In this document: piece after piece, positions 11,056 to 21,785 of the stretch
Numbering within the stretch: position 1 is the first letter of the stretch
Layout: every line of letters starts with the position of its first letter
NCBI GenBank assembly: GCA_022829145.1
Contig: CM040746.1
Span: 24,047,832-24,111,831 of the forward strand
DNA: 64,000 bases
Source of the DNA: Albula goreensis
Lineage: Eukaryota > Chordata > Actinopteri > Albuliformes > Albulidae
Reading direction: 5' to 3'
Notes under the pieces: generated by a model
Seen by the model: only the letters and a program-made list of their open reading frames with translations
Database searches by the model: none
What the model was told of the DNA's origin: nothing
Made by a program: the position numbers and the translations under genes

Positions 11056-13350
11056 GGAAAAGAGAGAGTAGCTATGCAGGTGAAGCAGTGTTACTTCAAG
11101 TAGAAAATTAAAACAAATGTAAAGCAGACTTTAGCCTGCCATGATTAAGCACGCTCCAGCAACTCAGATACAGAATGCAATCATTTAAAACCGCTGAAGA
11201 CTGACAGAGGTGATGGAGCAGACCCAAAGCAGATCTTTCTGATCATGTGGCATAATAAAGTGGTGTCAGACAGGCACGATGAGGGTAATGTCACTAATAC
11301 CACAGAGAGACTGTGATGCCAACAGTAAGCTCAATCAGTCAAGCCTGAGAGAGGGAGGGTTTCTAAAAGAGGACAGCAAGCATGCTTTTCTGTTTCTTCT
11401 TTCCGTACTTTATTTTTTAAGCAATTTTTTTCAGTTCTCAGAACAAATCACACACAAATTGTCATATTTATCATGCAAATTGATGCAAAACAGACACATG
11501 AGGACCATTGGACATCAACTACCTGCCTACTTTTGTGGAGAAATTATTATATGCTGGCCTAGAACAGAAATGGTGCCATGAGCCAAATTGTATATACAGA
11601 GGGATTGTTAGGATAGGGGTCTAGAGCCAGTCTAATGTTCTGGAACATCAAACAGTGAGGATGGCTGCAACTTTAAAACATTTTCCTGGAAATAATCCTG
11701 TCCACAACAGTTTGTACCTTATAAACCTCATTTTATAATGATGGAAATACATATGTGACAAGCACTGAGGGGTAAAAATGTGTTTTTAATATATTTATGA
11801 ATTTCAAATAAAAAATGTGAAAAGTATGAACAAAAGATTGAATGAATGGGGGGATGCACTGATGAGATGCAAAGTAATTTGCTTTCAAGTTTACTGCTAT
11901 GTTGAACATTCTTAGACACTCACATTGGCAGGACAACAATGGTCTACCCTTACTGGGGAATGATGGGGGTAGACCTGGTAGATTTGCTGATCTCAGTGCT
12001 CTCTAGGAGCCATGCATGGTCAGGCTGCGGGCCTGCGGATGCACAAACCGTGAATAGCTTTGCCTGGTAATCATTAACAGTGTATAAAGAAGTGAGGGCT
12101 TTTCATCACATGAGTAGGAGGAGTAGCACGCTTTCTCCTTCTGAAGTCGGCAGTCATGGTTGCAGTGGGAGATGGACTATTTTGGTTATACACCAGGTTG
12201 GTAGAAAAGTGAAACATGTGAGTGAAACAAATAAATAAACATTATAGGACACCACTAGGAATCTTTACAATAGCACCCCACTGCATGACAAAGACTAACC
12301 CAGGTACCAAAATATTGAGAATATTGAAATTTTTTACAGAACTCTAGTACTGAGTAAGTTTGTTTATTAAAAGGCAGTGCATCAGAACAAATACATGAAA
12401 ATTTATTTTGAGTGGGTGGGACGAGATTCTGGGAATCCAATTATGTGTTAATTTTATTAATTGGTGGTAATGCGTGGGAAAATCCATTTTGATGATCATT
12501 AAGTGATTTGTTCTAATATTCATTTAATAATAACAATATTACACCATTTCCCATAAATAACATTGTCTTAGACAACGTTGAAAGTTTATCAATGGGTTTA
12601 AGAATGTGTAAAATAAAATTGCATTTCGGAGAAAATACCTCTTGTCTGACTATTGGAAATTGCACCCACATGGGTGTTTTCAGACTTCAACAAATGAAAA
12701 TTGGTAATAAAATATTCTCTCACCAGATTCTACAGGTACTCCTTGTACTGAGGTCAGAACAGTGTGACCCTGCAATCTCCTGTATTCTCTATAAAATTTT
12801 CTTCCAACTTGTTCCTGTCTTACAAGCGTATATTTTTTATAGTCTTCTTGTTATTGAAAATTTAAACACAGTGTAGAAACTGTGCAATGTGGAGAAAAAA
12901 ATAACCTCATAATTGCAATCTTTTTTATCCTGTTCTCAGAAATTGAAATAAATCAATTTTTGAGACCTTATCTGTGCATGGTCAGTGATTTCAATGTTGC
13001 TCTTTGTTAGTATATTTAGAAGTTATTTGGTAATGCTCATTTACAGAGTTTATGTTTGAGTAGTTTGCAATACTTTCACATTATTGGCTAATACGTTGTC
13101 CCCAGTTTGGGACAGAAGCTATGTGTGAATTTGGGAGGGCATAGCTGCTGTGGTGGACACAAATCTGTCTGTTAGGCCATAGAAGAAGAGGACATGGAGG
13201 GGAAAATGAGGTCACAAATGAGATTCCCTGAAGCAGAACTGTATGGAGTGAAGCTCAAACTCCCTGCAGGGAAAACAGGGGCTTACAGCCGTAATAACAG
13301 TGTATCAGTGTGTCACCAAAGCTTTGTGGCTAAAAAAAATAAATCAAATG
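11056..13350. other. Unassigned non-coding stretch
   Basis: No gene or mobile element was recognised. A GC-richer piece near 12000-12180 (containing ggctgcgggcctgcgg) stands out but matches nothing I can name. The remainder is AT-rich with short open segments only. Confidence 0.45.
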
Positions 13351-13351
13351 A

Positions 13352-13520
13352 CTGGCAGCATGATGCATTGGTCAGGGAGGAAGGTTGCAGGTTTGCTTCC
13401 TTGGTCACTTACTGCCACAGATGATGCTAACGCTCCAGAGATGCATCAAGCTGCAGTCCATCCATTGTGAGTACCTGTCAGTAGCACTTCAGCTACTGCT
13501 TTTTTACAGCTGTGAATAAA
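13352..13520 (+). mobile_element. Probable tRNA-derived SINE relic (HE1-like)
   Basis: The head reads tggcagcatgatgcattggt, followed by gaaggttgcaggtttgcttc, which resembles the tRNA-related A/B-box region of HE1-type SINEs (B-box candidate ggtttgcttcc, 13390-13400). The body that follows is diverged but ends with ttacagctgtgaataaa, like the family's 3' part. A deletion between the boxes and a weak B box indicate an old, inactive copy. An unrelated match remains possible. Confidence 0.45.
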
Positions 13521-14260
13521 GGCATGATAACACAGCACAACATGGTAACATGACAATTAATCATCATTTTAGCTTAAATAATTATATAGATTAATCATCA
13601 TCATAGATTAATCAATTAATCACATTTTGATGCAATGTTAGTTAAAGTGAGGAATCTTTCTATAAGCTCATGTTTGTTTCTCCATTCCAAAGATGGAGAA
13701 AACAGTTAAATTAGATCAGATTTTCAGATGAAATACACAAAATGGCATTTGGTATCATCTGGCAAACATCAATTACCCTTTATAAGGTCAAAGATTAAAT
13801 TAAATAAAAGGACACAGAGGTAAAATATGGCGGAGAGCAAGAGGCCCTCAATGCAAGAAGCTGTTCCTCTTCATGTCTGCAAAGGAGTTCCTTTACTGGA
13901 GTGTTACTGCTGAATTACACTGTCATGGTTACGTTACTTTTGACTAAGGCTATTGTTTGAATGTCAATGAGGAAACAAGACCTCAAATTTATTATTAACT
14001 GCAATCCTTTTTCTAATGTGTTTTTGTGAAGTGTAAGTGCAATCATTTTGTGGACAGGAGCTAGTGAGACATTTGGAAAGATACCTAACCTTGATATTCA
14101 TGTAACAATAACTTTCTCTTCAAAATTCATTCATAAACTGTTTGAGAAAACTTGACATTTTGCAGAAATACACAGGTTGAAATTGCAGTATTCTTTCTGA
14201 AAAAATGTTTGACAGGTTTTAGTTGAACATATCAGGTGTTAATGATTGTTCTCTCAGCTA
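13521..14260. other. Unassigned AT-rich stretch
   Basis: Contains a cluster of attaatca/taattaat words at about 13558-13625 (three near-identical ttaatcatca copies), which are homeodomain-like core sites or slippage products. Nothing else is recognisable. Confidence 0.4.
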
Positions 14261-14261
14261 T

Positions 14262-14330
14262 CTACAGTAGGTTCAGAAAGTATTCAGTCCCCCACACATT
14301 TTTGTGTAAAATATCACATGCATTCCAGTT
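14262..14330 (+). mobile_element. Tc1-like transposon 5' terminal fragment
   Basis: The sequence ctacagtaggttcagaaagt followed by attcagtcccc matches the well-known outer end of a Tc1-like family in fishes, in which the terminal repeat reads CAGAAAGTATTCAGACCCC. Past about 14330 the similarity fades and no transposase could be followed. Only the terminus, or a deleted non-autonomous copy, is left. Confidence 0.65.
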
Positions 14331-15178
14331 TGCATGTACACACTGTAAAATTTCCAATTATTGCTTGTTTCCAATAATCCTAGGAACTATTCAAATTTCT
14401 GCAAATTAATGTCTGTCTCCAATAATCACTGGGTCGAGAAACTATTTGTGTCACCACTGATAAATCTATGAGATTTGAAACAATGTGGTTTGAAATTATT
14501 AAGGCTTTTAAATAATGCAGACCTACTATTGTGGAGCAGTCTCTGAACATTCTGCTTTGACCTAACTGTTGTAAGAAAAGCAAAAACCCACCACAGACCC
14601 TGGTCCTCATTTTCTACACAACACAACTTGATTTAAACACTTAGCAATTGGTAAAAACATGACAACTTTCATATTAGGGTATTGATACAGTATTCATATT
14701 GCTCTAATGCATTAATATGCAATCATTGTTATCGTTCTCCCCACGGCCATGTTTTAGCAGGGCAAGGGGACAGCTAATACAAACTCCTCTCATAGGTAAA
14801 TGACACAACACTGTCCTCTCAGGAGATGTAAATGCAGAGATAAAGAAGTAAAGACACCATTTGACTTTATATGGTTCAATGACTTGGAATTAATTTTGAT
14901 TAATTTGCATATATTCTCTAGTATTTGAGAACAGTGAGTGGGTCTTTCTCACTGTGAAAATACAGTGAATCTAAGCGTTACACAGTCAAAACATTGCCAC
15001 TTATCTTTTTCTTGAAACCATTTTAACTGTGGTAGAAAGATGCAGTTGCAGAATATTATTCCTTGGGTGACTTATTCCTTGCACATATGACTGCAATCAG
15101 CAATGAATCTTTATAAATGAATGTTTTTGCATGCACCTGATGGTTTGGTGTGGGCAGAGTTGCAGACAGTATGTGGGA
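14331..15178. other. Unassigned non-coding stretch
   Basis: AT-rich with two overlapping minus-strand openings of 66-76 codons that have no recognisable content. Part of it may be decayed Tc1-like sequence belonging to the terminus just upstream, but this cannot be shown. Confidence 0.35.
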
Positions 15179-15211
15179 GCCTCAGTACAGCCTCAGTACA
15201 GCGACAGTACA
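15179..15211. repeat. Three-copy 11-bp tandem repeat
   Basis: The unit gcctcagtaca occurs at 15179-15189 and 15190-15200. A third copy with two changes (gcgacagtaca) follows at 15201-15211. A small, recent slippage array. Confidence 0.9.
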
Positions 15212-15462
15212 ATTATACTTAAAGTTTGGCACAATTTATCTTCATTGTACAGTGTTAAGAACTCTCAGAGGAAATCAAGTCTCACCAAATTAATTTAGTT
15301 TAGAGAGCTGGTGATGTGTAGACAATGGTTTGTCTTTATGACCAGACTGACATTATTGCATTACTCGGCTTTAGGAGAAACCTGTATTTCGGGAGCAATC
15401 AGTTTTACCAAGCTGCCCCTGGCAAGAGTTTTAACAATAAGGTCAAAGTGAAGACATCTCAT

Positions 15463-16085
15463 GGGTAGACAAAATATGGAAACACCAAATGTTAAAGAAT
15501 CTACTTTGAAGTAACTAAGTCACAATTTGACATGAGCCTATCCACTTGTTTCACATTAATGTCAATAGTAATTCAAAGTATGTTCCTGCTATACTGAATC
15601 TAGACCTCCAAGACACCTCCAGTCTCAAAGAAATGGCACTTTATGAGATTCACAAAGCTGATATTTATGGTAGGGCTACCATTCAGAAACCACTCAAACC
15701 CAAGGCCAGTGGAAAAATGTAAGCAGGTTCAATGGGTACAAACCTGGACTTCTGCGAGGTAGAAAATGTTATATGGTCTGATAAATCATATTTTACCCCT
15801 TTTTCCTAAATTTGGATAGATTAATGATGAGAGAAAGCAAAGTAAACATTAAACCCACATTGCCCTGTCAGTGCTGTTAAAGATGGTGATGGATCTGTTC
15901 AGGGCAACCATTTTGCGGAAGTCCAGTTATTACTCTACATGCCAGATTTACAGAATACAAAGGTATTTTAGCTGATCAGACACACCCTGTAGGGAGAGCT
16001 CAGTCCTGGCTGATGAAAACCCTGTTGCACTAATCAGAGTCCAGGCTACAACGTACAGTAGAGTTACAAATTATCACATTGTCTA
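15463..16085 (+). pseudogene. Tc1-like transposon with broken, truncated transposase
   Basis: The left end gggtagacaaaatatggaaa is the outer terminal repeat type of a Tc1-like family. Downstream, transposase remnants appear in order. From 15639 reads an EIHKADIYGRATIQKP-like segment, the usual end of the DNA-binding part. At 15768-15803 reads VIWSDKSYFTPF, carrying the first catalytic aspartate of the DDE triad (15780-15782). At 15927-15986 reads ITLHARFTEYKGILADQTHP. These lie in different frames with in-frame stops between them. The second Asp and the Glu of the catalytic triad, and the right terminal repeat, are not found, so the copy is 3'-truncated and dead. Confidence in the superfamily is high. 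Confidence 0.88.
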
Positions 16086-17915
16086 AATGAAAGTAATTAA
16101 ATGTTTACTCAGAATAAAACAGAAAAAATAAGAAAAAAAATGTGGTATTGATTGTGGTACAGCATGCCATTCCATTTTATAATTCCATGACATTCCATAA
16201 CTGGAGATGCAGCACACATGAAGTTATATTATTGAGTATTCTTACAATGCTCTCAGTTCTCACACTTCTCATAAAACTGCAGTTGCAAAGGTGAGCTGTG
16301 AAACATGCTCTTCCCCATGTGTTCATGCTTAAAAATGAGTTTGTGAACCTATATTTTTAAAATGATCTAGTTATATGATATACATATTTAATTTAACTGA
16401 ATGGACACCTGAAGGACTCATGAAAAGTGCTTATGCCCACACGGTAGTGAATGGGCCATAAATCCCAATACTTAGCTTAATAGGTAAATATCTATTAATA
16501 AGACTCACTCAGATTCATGGCTGTGCACTAGGAATGGTGGCTGGTACGAGATATTAGGGTGACACCTTATCTCCTGACTGGGCGCCGGCCAGTCATGGGG
16601 AGGGTTTTTCTTTTCAAAAGGACAAAATGGTAGGAAACAGGGGAGCGTGTTTGGAATCCACCTGGAGCTGGCATGCCTGACTGAAAAGCCAACCAACCCC
16701 CATTTCTTCGTTCAGGATATTTTGTTTTGTTTGTCTGTTTTACCTTTCCGTGTGCTACCACTATGCTTTCAGAAAAACTAACTTATACAAACTAAACTCG
16801 AAAACAAAAATACGCTGAGCTCTTTGTCACAGAGTTCTTTGGGCTAGCCCGGTCAACTAGTGAAGAGAATGGTGAAGAGACCAGTTTCACCATTCCAGGC
16901 CAGCTGCCTTATGTTTTGAGTAAAATTATACCCCTAGAACGTGACTGTAATGCTTATAAAAGCATGACTAATTGTGTATTTCTTGATATGTAAACTTATT
17001 TACACACAGCCATAAACAGTTTCTAAATGACAATGAGATTAATTATGTCTCCCTAAAAACTGGTAATTAGAAGTAATATGTACAATGATAAGGTGCCTCC
17101 TCCACTGTTGCAGTTTCTTCCACTTTTGATTAATACAGTTCAGGATATCATAAATATGAATGGTTTGTTTTTTCACTATCCTTTGAAACACCTTGCCTCT
17201 AAAGTTGAGTACAAAAGAGAAAACTCACAATGAGAAAAATGACAAAATGAAAGGAACTATTAATATTCTTTGTGGAAGTTTTATATAGAACAGTGCAGTG
17301 TTCCAAAAGCAACTGGCAGAGCAAATACATAGCTTCTCTGGTTGAAATGTGTCACTTTGACCAAAGCCATATATTGAAAGTATTTTTGATCAGGTCACTT
17401 CATGTTTATTGCAGCATAGCTCCAACATTGCTCTGTAGTTTTTGATAACAGTTTTAAAGGAGGAATTTGATGTATTCTGTTTTTTCATAATTATTTTCAA
17501 GATTATTTTCTCACAAAATGTCCCTACCCGGGACTCTGTAGCTTACAATTACTGAAGTATTCAAAACAGGGTACTATTATACTGGTAGTAGTCAGGTTAG
17601 CCTGCTGCCCAAACACTGATGCAGACAGGTATATCTACTGTACTGTAAACTATACTGATATAAGTCATGTGAAACATGAGAATGTACAATGTGAATGTAC
17701 TGTCAGGATCTTGAAATAATTAGATAAACCTATTATCTGTATGTATTAACTATATTCAACATTTCAGCAATGCGCTGACATGGGAAACCACTGCCCATAA
17801 CATGAAGCACAGAGATGGTTTGTGTTAGATGCACTTGAGTGTGGAGAAAACAGACAGTGAAGTAGCTCTCTTGTTCACTCAGAGAAGTTTCTAGCTTCAT
17901 TTCCTATAGGACCTG
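16086..17915. other. Unassigned non-coding stretch
   Basis: No gene recognised. A GC-richer piece at 16505-16700 contains tgactgggcgccggccagtc (16575-16594), a local near-palindrome. A 9-bp hairpin (gaatggtga / tcaccattc, 16867-16895) lies in another balanced block. The rest is AT-rich with no repeats of note. Confidence 0.4.
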
Positions 17916-17919
17916 CTCT

Positions 17920-18110
17920 TCAGCCAGACAAAGCAGTGCAGATTTTATCTGAGATTAATGGCACTGTGAATCACAGGCCTTGTCAGTAATGCAACGGGTG
18001 TCAGACCTGTTTTCCACAGCTGCGCCTCATTTAAATCTGTATAATCTCCACCGCGCCTGCATCACTGCCCGCGACCACTGACAGCTGCATTAAGTACTGT
18101 CAAGTACAGT
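17920..18110. promoter_or_regulatory. Candidate conserved enhancer-like element
   Basis: A compact island with balanced composition and unusual CpG content for this window (caacggg, ctgcgcc, ccaccgcgcc, cccgcgac). It combines a tgacagctg word (TGACAG, a MEIS/TGIF-type half-site, overlapping a CAGCTG E-box, about 18079-18087), ttccacagctg and gagattaatgg (homeodomain core). It has no coding potential. The appearance is that of deeply conserved vertebrate non-coding elements; conservation itself was not tested. Confidence 0.35.
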
Positions 18111-18138
18111 GTCACTCCCCTATCATCTTACATTCCGC

Positions 18139-18275
18139 AAGGGGAGGGGAGGGAGGGAGAGAAAGAGTGAGAGCTGAAGAAAGCACTAGAGGCGGAGGGG
18201 GAATAGAGAGATGGAGAAGGTGGAAGAGGGAGAAAAGAAGAGAAAGGGAGACAAAGGGAGCCAGGAGGTGGAGTG
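18139..18275 (+). repeat. Polypurine tract with G-quadruplex motif
   Basis: About 135 bases of almost uninterrupted purines on the plus strand. At the start, ggggaggggagggaggg (18141-18157) fits the canonical four-tract G-quadruplex pattern with one-base loops. The rest is GA/GGA-rich and could also form triplex (H-)DNA. It directly follows the enhancer-like island at 17920-18110. A serine/leucine/proline-rich minus-strand frame across it is a composition artefact. Confidence 0.85.
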
Positions 18276-18324
18276 AGCACAAATTGAGGTTGGAGATGTT
18301 TGGGTTTTGAATGGAAGGTGACAT

Positions 18325-19080
18325 TTACATGATCATCAAATCTTGATTTCTGTATAAATGTAAGATTGTGTCACAGGGCAGTTTAAACACTTTAAACTTC
18401 AAAAAGTTACCAAAAGAAATGCACTGGCTACTACAGTACCCATTTTAAGAAATTGAAGTTGTCCTGCAGATAACTAAAAAGGGGCTACATTTGTACATAT
18501 GTGAAAACTTTAGCTTTGTAGCAAGGTGTTCATTATTGCCTAACTACAACTAAAACTACCTAAAACTGCAGCATAGCTATCTACAGTCAGCGAGTACCAA
18601 GCTGTAACTTATTCACAGCCTAGATGCTATTTAAGCATTCTACTACTGCACAGATAAGGCAGATCTGTTATACAACTGGCCTTATCACAATCTCAAAAAG
18701 CCTAAACACACTACTGTGCCTTTTTAATAGTTTTTGAAATTGTTTGGATGGTTTTGACTATAATTTAGCTTCTGGTCTCATTGCATTGGTTTTGAGCTCA
18801 TTGTTTATGCACAGAAGATTCAGCACCCAGTCCTTCTCACAGTCTCTGGGCATTAAAGATAACAGTCAGGTTCTCTTCCCCTGATGTTACATTTATGCAA
18901 CTTGCTGAGTCCGCTTTGAGTCAACATGCTTTTTTGTCAAATAACATGGGTAAAACAATCAATAAAAAACAAATATAATGTACCCGCATTTCATGTGTCT
19001 TTCTTGGATTGAGGCTATAATACAGATATATTTTTCTTGAGTTTTCCTTAGTTTCATTCCTTTCTTTTCGCCCCCCTTTG
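18325..19080. other. Unassigned non-coding stretch
   Basis: Balanced-to-AT-rich DNA without recognisable gene, repeat or element. Confidence 0.4.
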
Positions 19081-19085
19081 TTACT

Positions 19086-19120
19086 ATTACTACTACTACT
19101 ACAAACAACAACAACAAAAC

Positions 19121-19154
<34 letters not shown>

Positions 19155-19155
19155 G
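19086..19155. repeat. Compound trinucleotide microsatellite (TAC)n-(AAC)n-(AAT)n
   Basis: Three successive trinucleotide arrays: TAC/ACT to about 19103, AAC to about 19119, then about 12 copies of AAT to 19154. Each transition differs by one base, suggesting stepwise mutation within one array. Confidence 0.95.
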
Positions 19156-19218
19156 AAATAAAACAGGAGGTGAAAAAATGGCACAAAACAGACAGAGGAA
19201 TGAATTATGAGCTTGAGT

Positions 19219-19252
19219 AGTTCATTGTACACCCCAGAGCAGTTCATTGTAC
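19219..19252. repeat. 12-bp direct repeat
   Basis: The 12-mer agttcattgtac occurs exactly at 19219-19230 and 19241-19252, a 22-bp period. Probably local duplication. Confidence 0.8.
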
Positions 19253-19259
19253 ATTTGTA

Positions 19260-19450
19260 TTTGGCATTTTAAGGGTTAACAAAATGGAGCTGGGGAGGAG
19301 AGGATTTCTTCCTTCCCTTTCTTCCAGTATTCTGCAAATCATTTTTCCATTGCTGTAGTTTTGATAAGAGCATTTGCCCATTGTGCCCACAGTTCAGCTA
19401 CCATCCAATTCCCAAGCTGAAAAGGATTAATTCATTTTAGGATTAGCAGG
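19260..19450. promoter_or_regulatory. Candidate conserved non-coding element
   Basis: Repeat-free island containing several homeodomain-type words (aggattaattcatt, aggattagc near 19424-19447, resembling OTX/PITX-type GGATTA sites) and no coding frame. The call rests on motif density only. Confidence 0.25.
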
Positions 19451-19616
19451 CATAGGTTGTGGGGAAACTTTAATTTAGTAGCAAGAGGTAAAGGTAAGTT
19501 TATACAAATATAAACAGAGGAAATAACTTTAAGAAATGATTAAGCAAAAGAAAAAGACATATAGTAATCCTTTCAAAGGAAAAGAAAGTTTTAAGGTTAA
19601 TGGCAGCTCTGCAGTG

Positions 19617-19635
19617 TTTTTTTTTTTTTTTTTTT
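19617..19635. repeat. Poly-T tract
   Basis: Nineteen consecutive T. It may mark the A-tail of a minus-strand retroposed copy, but no body is recognised downstream. Confidence 0.9.
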
Positions 19636-20039
19636 ACTTAACCTTCACCTTTCCTTATTGAGTGGAAATGTGCAAATATCCCTTTTTATTGTAGTTCAGA
19701 ATTTAGTTTTGTTGCAATTTTATGTATTTTCTGGCATTTCCTTTGTGAAAATGAATGCCGTTTTAGAGCAGTTGTGCAATACAGCTGTAAAAATAAATGT
19801 GCCTTCTTGTACTTTTTATAGAGGCACATGGAAAGTAAGGACATTGTAAATGCACTGCAATTACTTTTAAGTGCTCAGTGTCATGCAAGTGCACAATTGT
19901 GTATGGGGGTCATATTAAAATGGCTGGGTTTTGAGTTCTATTCTGGATTGAAGTTAAGGCTGACTATGCAGTATGGTTTTGGATTAGGAAGATCACTGAA
20001 AATGTAGAGGGTTATTCAGACAAGGTGAGTGTGGCACAG

Positions 20040-20275
20040 TGGGAGATGTGGCCACTGAGCCAGGTGGTGCAGCCTGAAAGGCTGTGCTTTAAATATGTGG
20101 CCTAATTGAAGGCAAGCGCTAGCACCTGGTTTGATTAGCAATCATCCTCAGGTGAGCGTGCCTGTAAGTGAGGCCATTGCTGTTCAAGGTCCTGCAGTCT
20201 CTGCAGGCAGTTTAAGGAGAGGAGCGGGGGAGCTCTCCGAGCACTTCAGTGGGCAATTACGGAAACCTGTGGTAC
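20040..20275. promoter_or_regulatory. Candidate conserved non-coding element
   Basis: Balanced, repeat-free island with E-box words (agcacctgg, tcaggtgag), gattagcaatcat and gggcaattac homeodomain-type cores, and a few CpGs. No frame is convincingly coding. Possible developmental enhancer; unverified. Confidence 0.3.
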
Positions 20276-20421
20276 ACCTTTATCATGAATAGAAAATACT
20301 TTGAGTTGAGTGCATGAGTTACACTGTTGCTATTCCTCACTTATATTAAATATGATACACACACTTATCTCAGATATGTCTGTGTATTATATTTAAAACA
20401 TCCCCACATCTAGCTTTCATG

Positions 20422-20853
20422 TATGGTGGCCCTGAAGGGCAAGTTGCGTGAAATTTAAAAGTGGTGAACATTAAACAGCGTGGGTAAAAATTAAAGAAAG
20501 AAGGGAGTTTTTTTTTTTAAATGAGGTGAAAAATAAATATGATTGGTTAAATTAAAAAGGGGTGATGTAATTAAAAAGATGGTGAAAAAATAAAAAAGGG
20601 ATGGTGAAATTAAAAAAGGAATGAGGATTTTTTTTTTTTTTTTTTTTTTTTTCAAAAATGTGGTGAACCCTTTTTAATTTTTATCCACCACAATTTAAAA
20701 TATTCCCTTATCTTTTTTTTTTTTAATTTCACCAATCATATTTATTTTTCACCACATTTATTTAAAAAAACTCCCTCATTTCTTTTTTATCTTTTAACCA
20801 TTCTGTTTAATTTTCACCACTTTTAAATAAATGTCACGCAACAAACCACCATA
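20422..20853. mobile_element. Fold-back (palindromic) MITE-like element
   Basis: The left end tatggtgg (20422-20429) is the exact reverse complement of the right end ccaccata (20846-20853). The arms stay complementary along most of their length: ttgcgtga.attt, aaaagtggtgaa, attaaacag, gagttttttt and gtgaaaaataaatatgattg on the left all recur inverted on the right, with small indels. The TA at each outer edge would fit a TA target-site duplication (Tc1/mariner-type insertion). The interior is built of repeated ggtgaaattaaaaa-like units, and a 25-base T run (20628-20652) marks the centre. No transposase is present. The inverted structure is seen directly; the transposon origin is inferred. Confidence 0.72.
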
Positions 20854-20859
20854 GTGTTG

Positions 20860-21555
20860 TGTATTTGAGCTTCCATTCTTTCTCTTTTAAATCACATTGT
20901 TATTATAACTGTGGGTCTATAAGAATGACATAAAACCCCTTTCCTCCATCCTGCTCAGATATTCATTAATATAAAATAATTTGTAATGTTACACAGTAAA
21001 TAAATATAACACTTCATAGCAGGCAATTAATCAAGCTTTGATTCATGAGTGCACCAGTCCCTCTCAGTGTGATGCGACAGCAGTGATTCTTCACAGCATG
21101 GTGCTGCTCTGTCCAGTAAAACTGTAATGATAACCAGCCCAGGATATGTGCTCAGGCAAAGAAGACCAGGGCCAACCCTACAAACAAGTTTACAAACAAA
21201 TAATAAAAAAAGAAACATTATTTTTATTTCTGATAAATGGCAGATTTTCTGTGTATCAGGTTGTAGACATAATTGTGATTTATATTATTATCCCCAGTTT
21301 TTCCCTCTTTTACCCCTGCCAAACTAATTGACTCACTGCAGCAGACATACTGGTGGTTTCAGGAGGTAAGGGTAAGCACATGGCTCCTCTGATTCCCACA
21401 ACAACAATCCTGCTTCTTTTGCAGCTGCAGGACAGTTGTACACTGCCTATGTAGGTGAAGGAAGGCAAAGTCAGTATATGCTAAATCCATGCCACCACAG
21501 GCACCTGGTCTGACCAGTATTGGATGCTAAAGTCATGTGACCAACCAGTGATGTA
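20860..21555. other. Unassigned non-coding stretch
   Basis: No gene or recognised repeat. A small balanced patch at 21030-21130 could be regulatory. The remainder is ordinary AT-rich DNA. Confidence 0.4.
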
Positions 21556-21556
21556 G

Positions 21557-21785
21557 CATAACCCACTATCTTGGGCAAGGATGGGCTAATAGTTGCCTTG
21601 CCAAATGCAGACCATCTCTGGTAATTAAATGGCGGTAATTCAGCCACTCAACCACAGGGTTCCAAGGGCTGCTAAAGAAATTAATCCAGCAAAATAACAT
21701 AATATATAAATTAAGCCATTATCCCTGGCATGGCTGGGCTAATTTTTGCCTCACCAAATGAAAACCTTGGCCATAGCCAGTAATT
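21557..21785. repeat. Local imperfect direct duplication, about 70 bp, two copies
   Basis: Copy A (about 21557-21627) and copy B (about 21711-21785) share, in order: taa.cca.tatc, ggc.agg.tgggctaat, ttgcct..ccaaatg, and a closing gtaatt. The spacing is about 154 bp and divergence is substantial. They may be two monomers of an unidentified repeat or a SINE dimer. Confidence 0.6.

Noticed and set aside
18921..19247. 108-codon minus-strand frame rich in Tyr and Val
   Set aside because: Most of it translates the TAC/AAC/AAT microsatellite.
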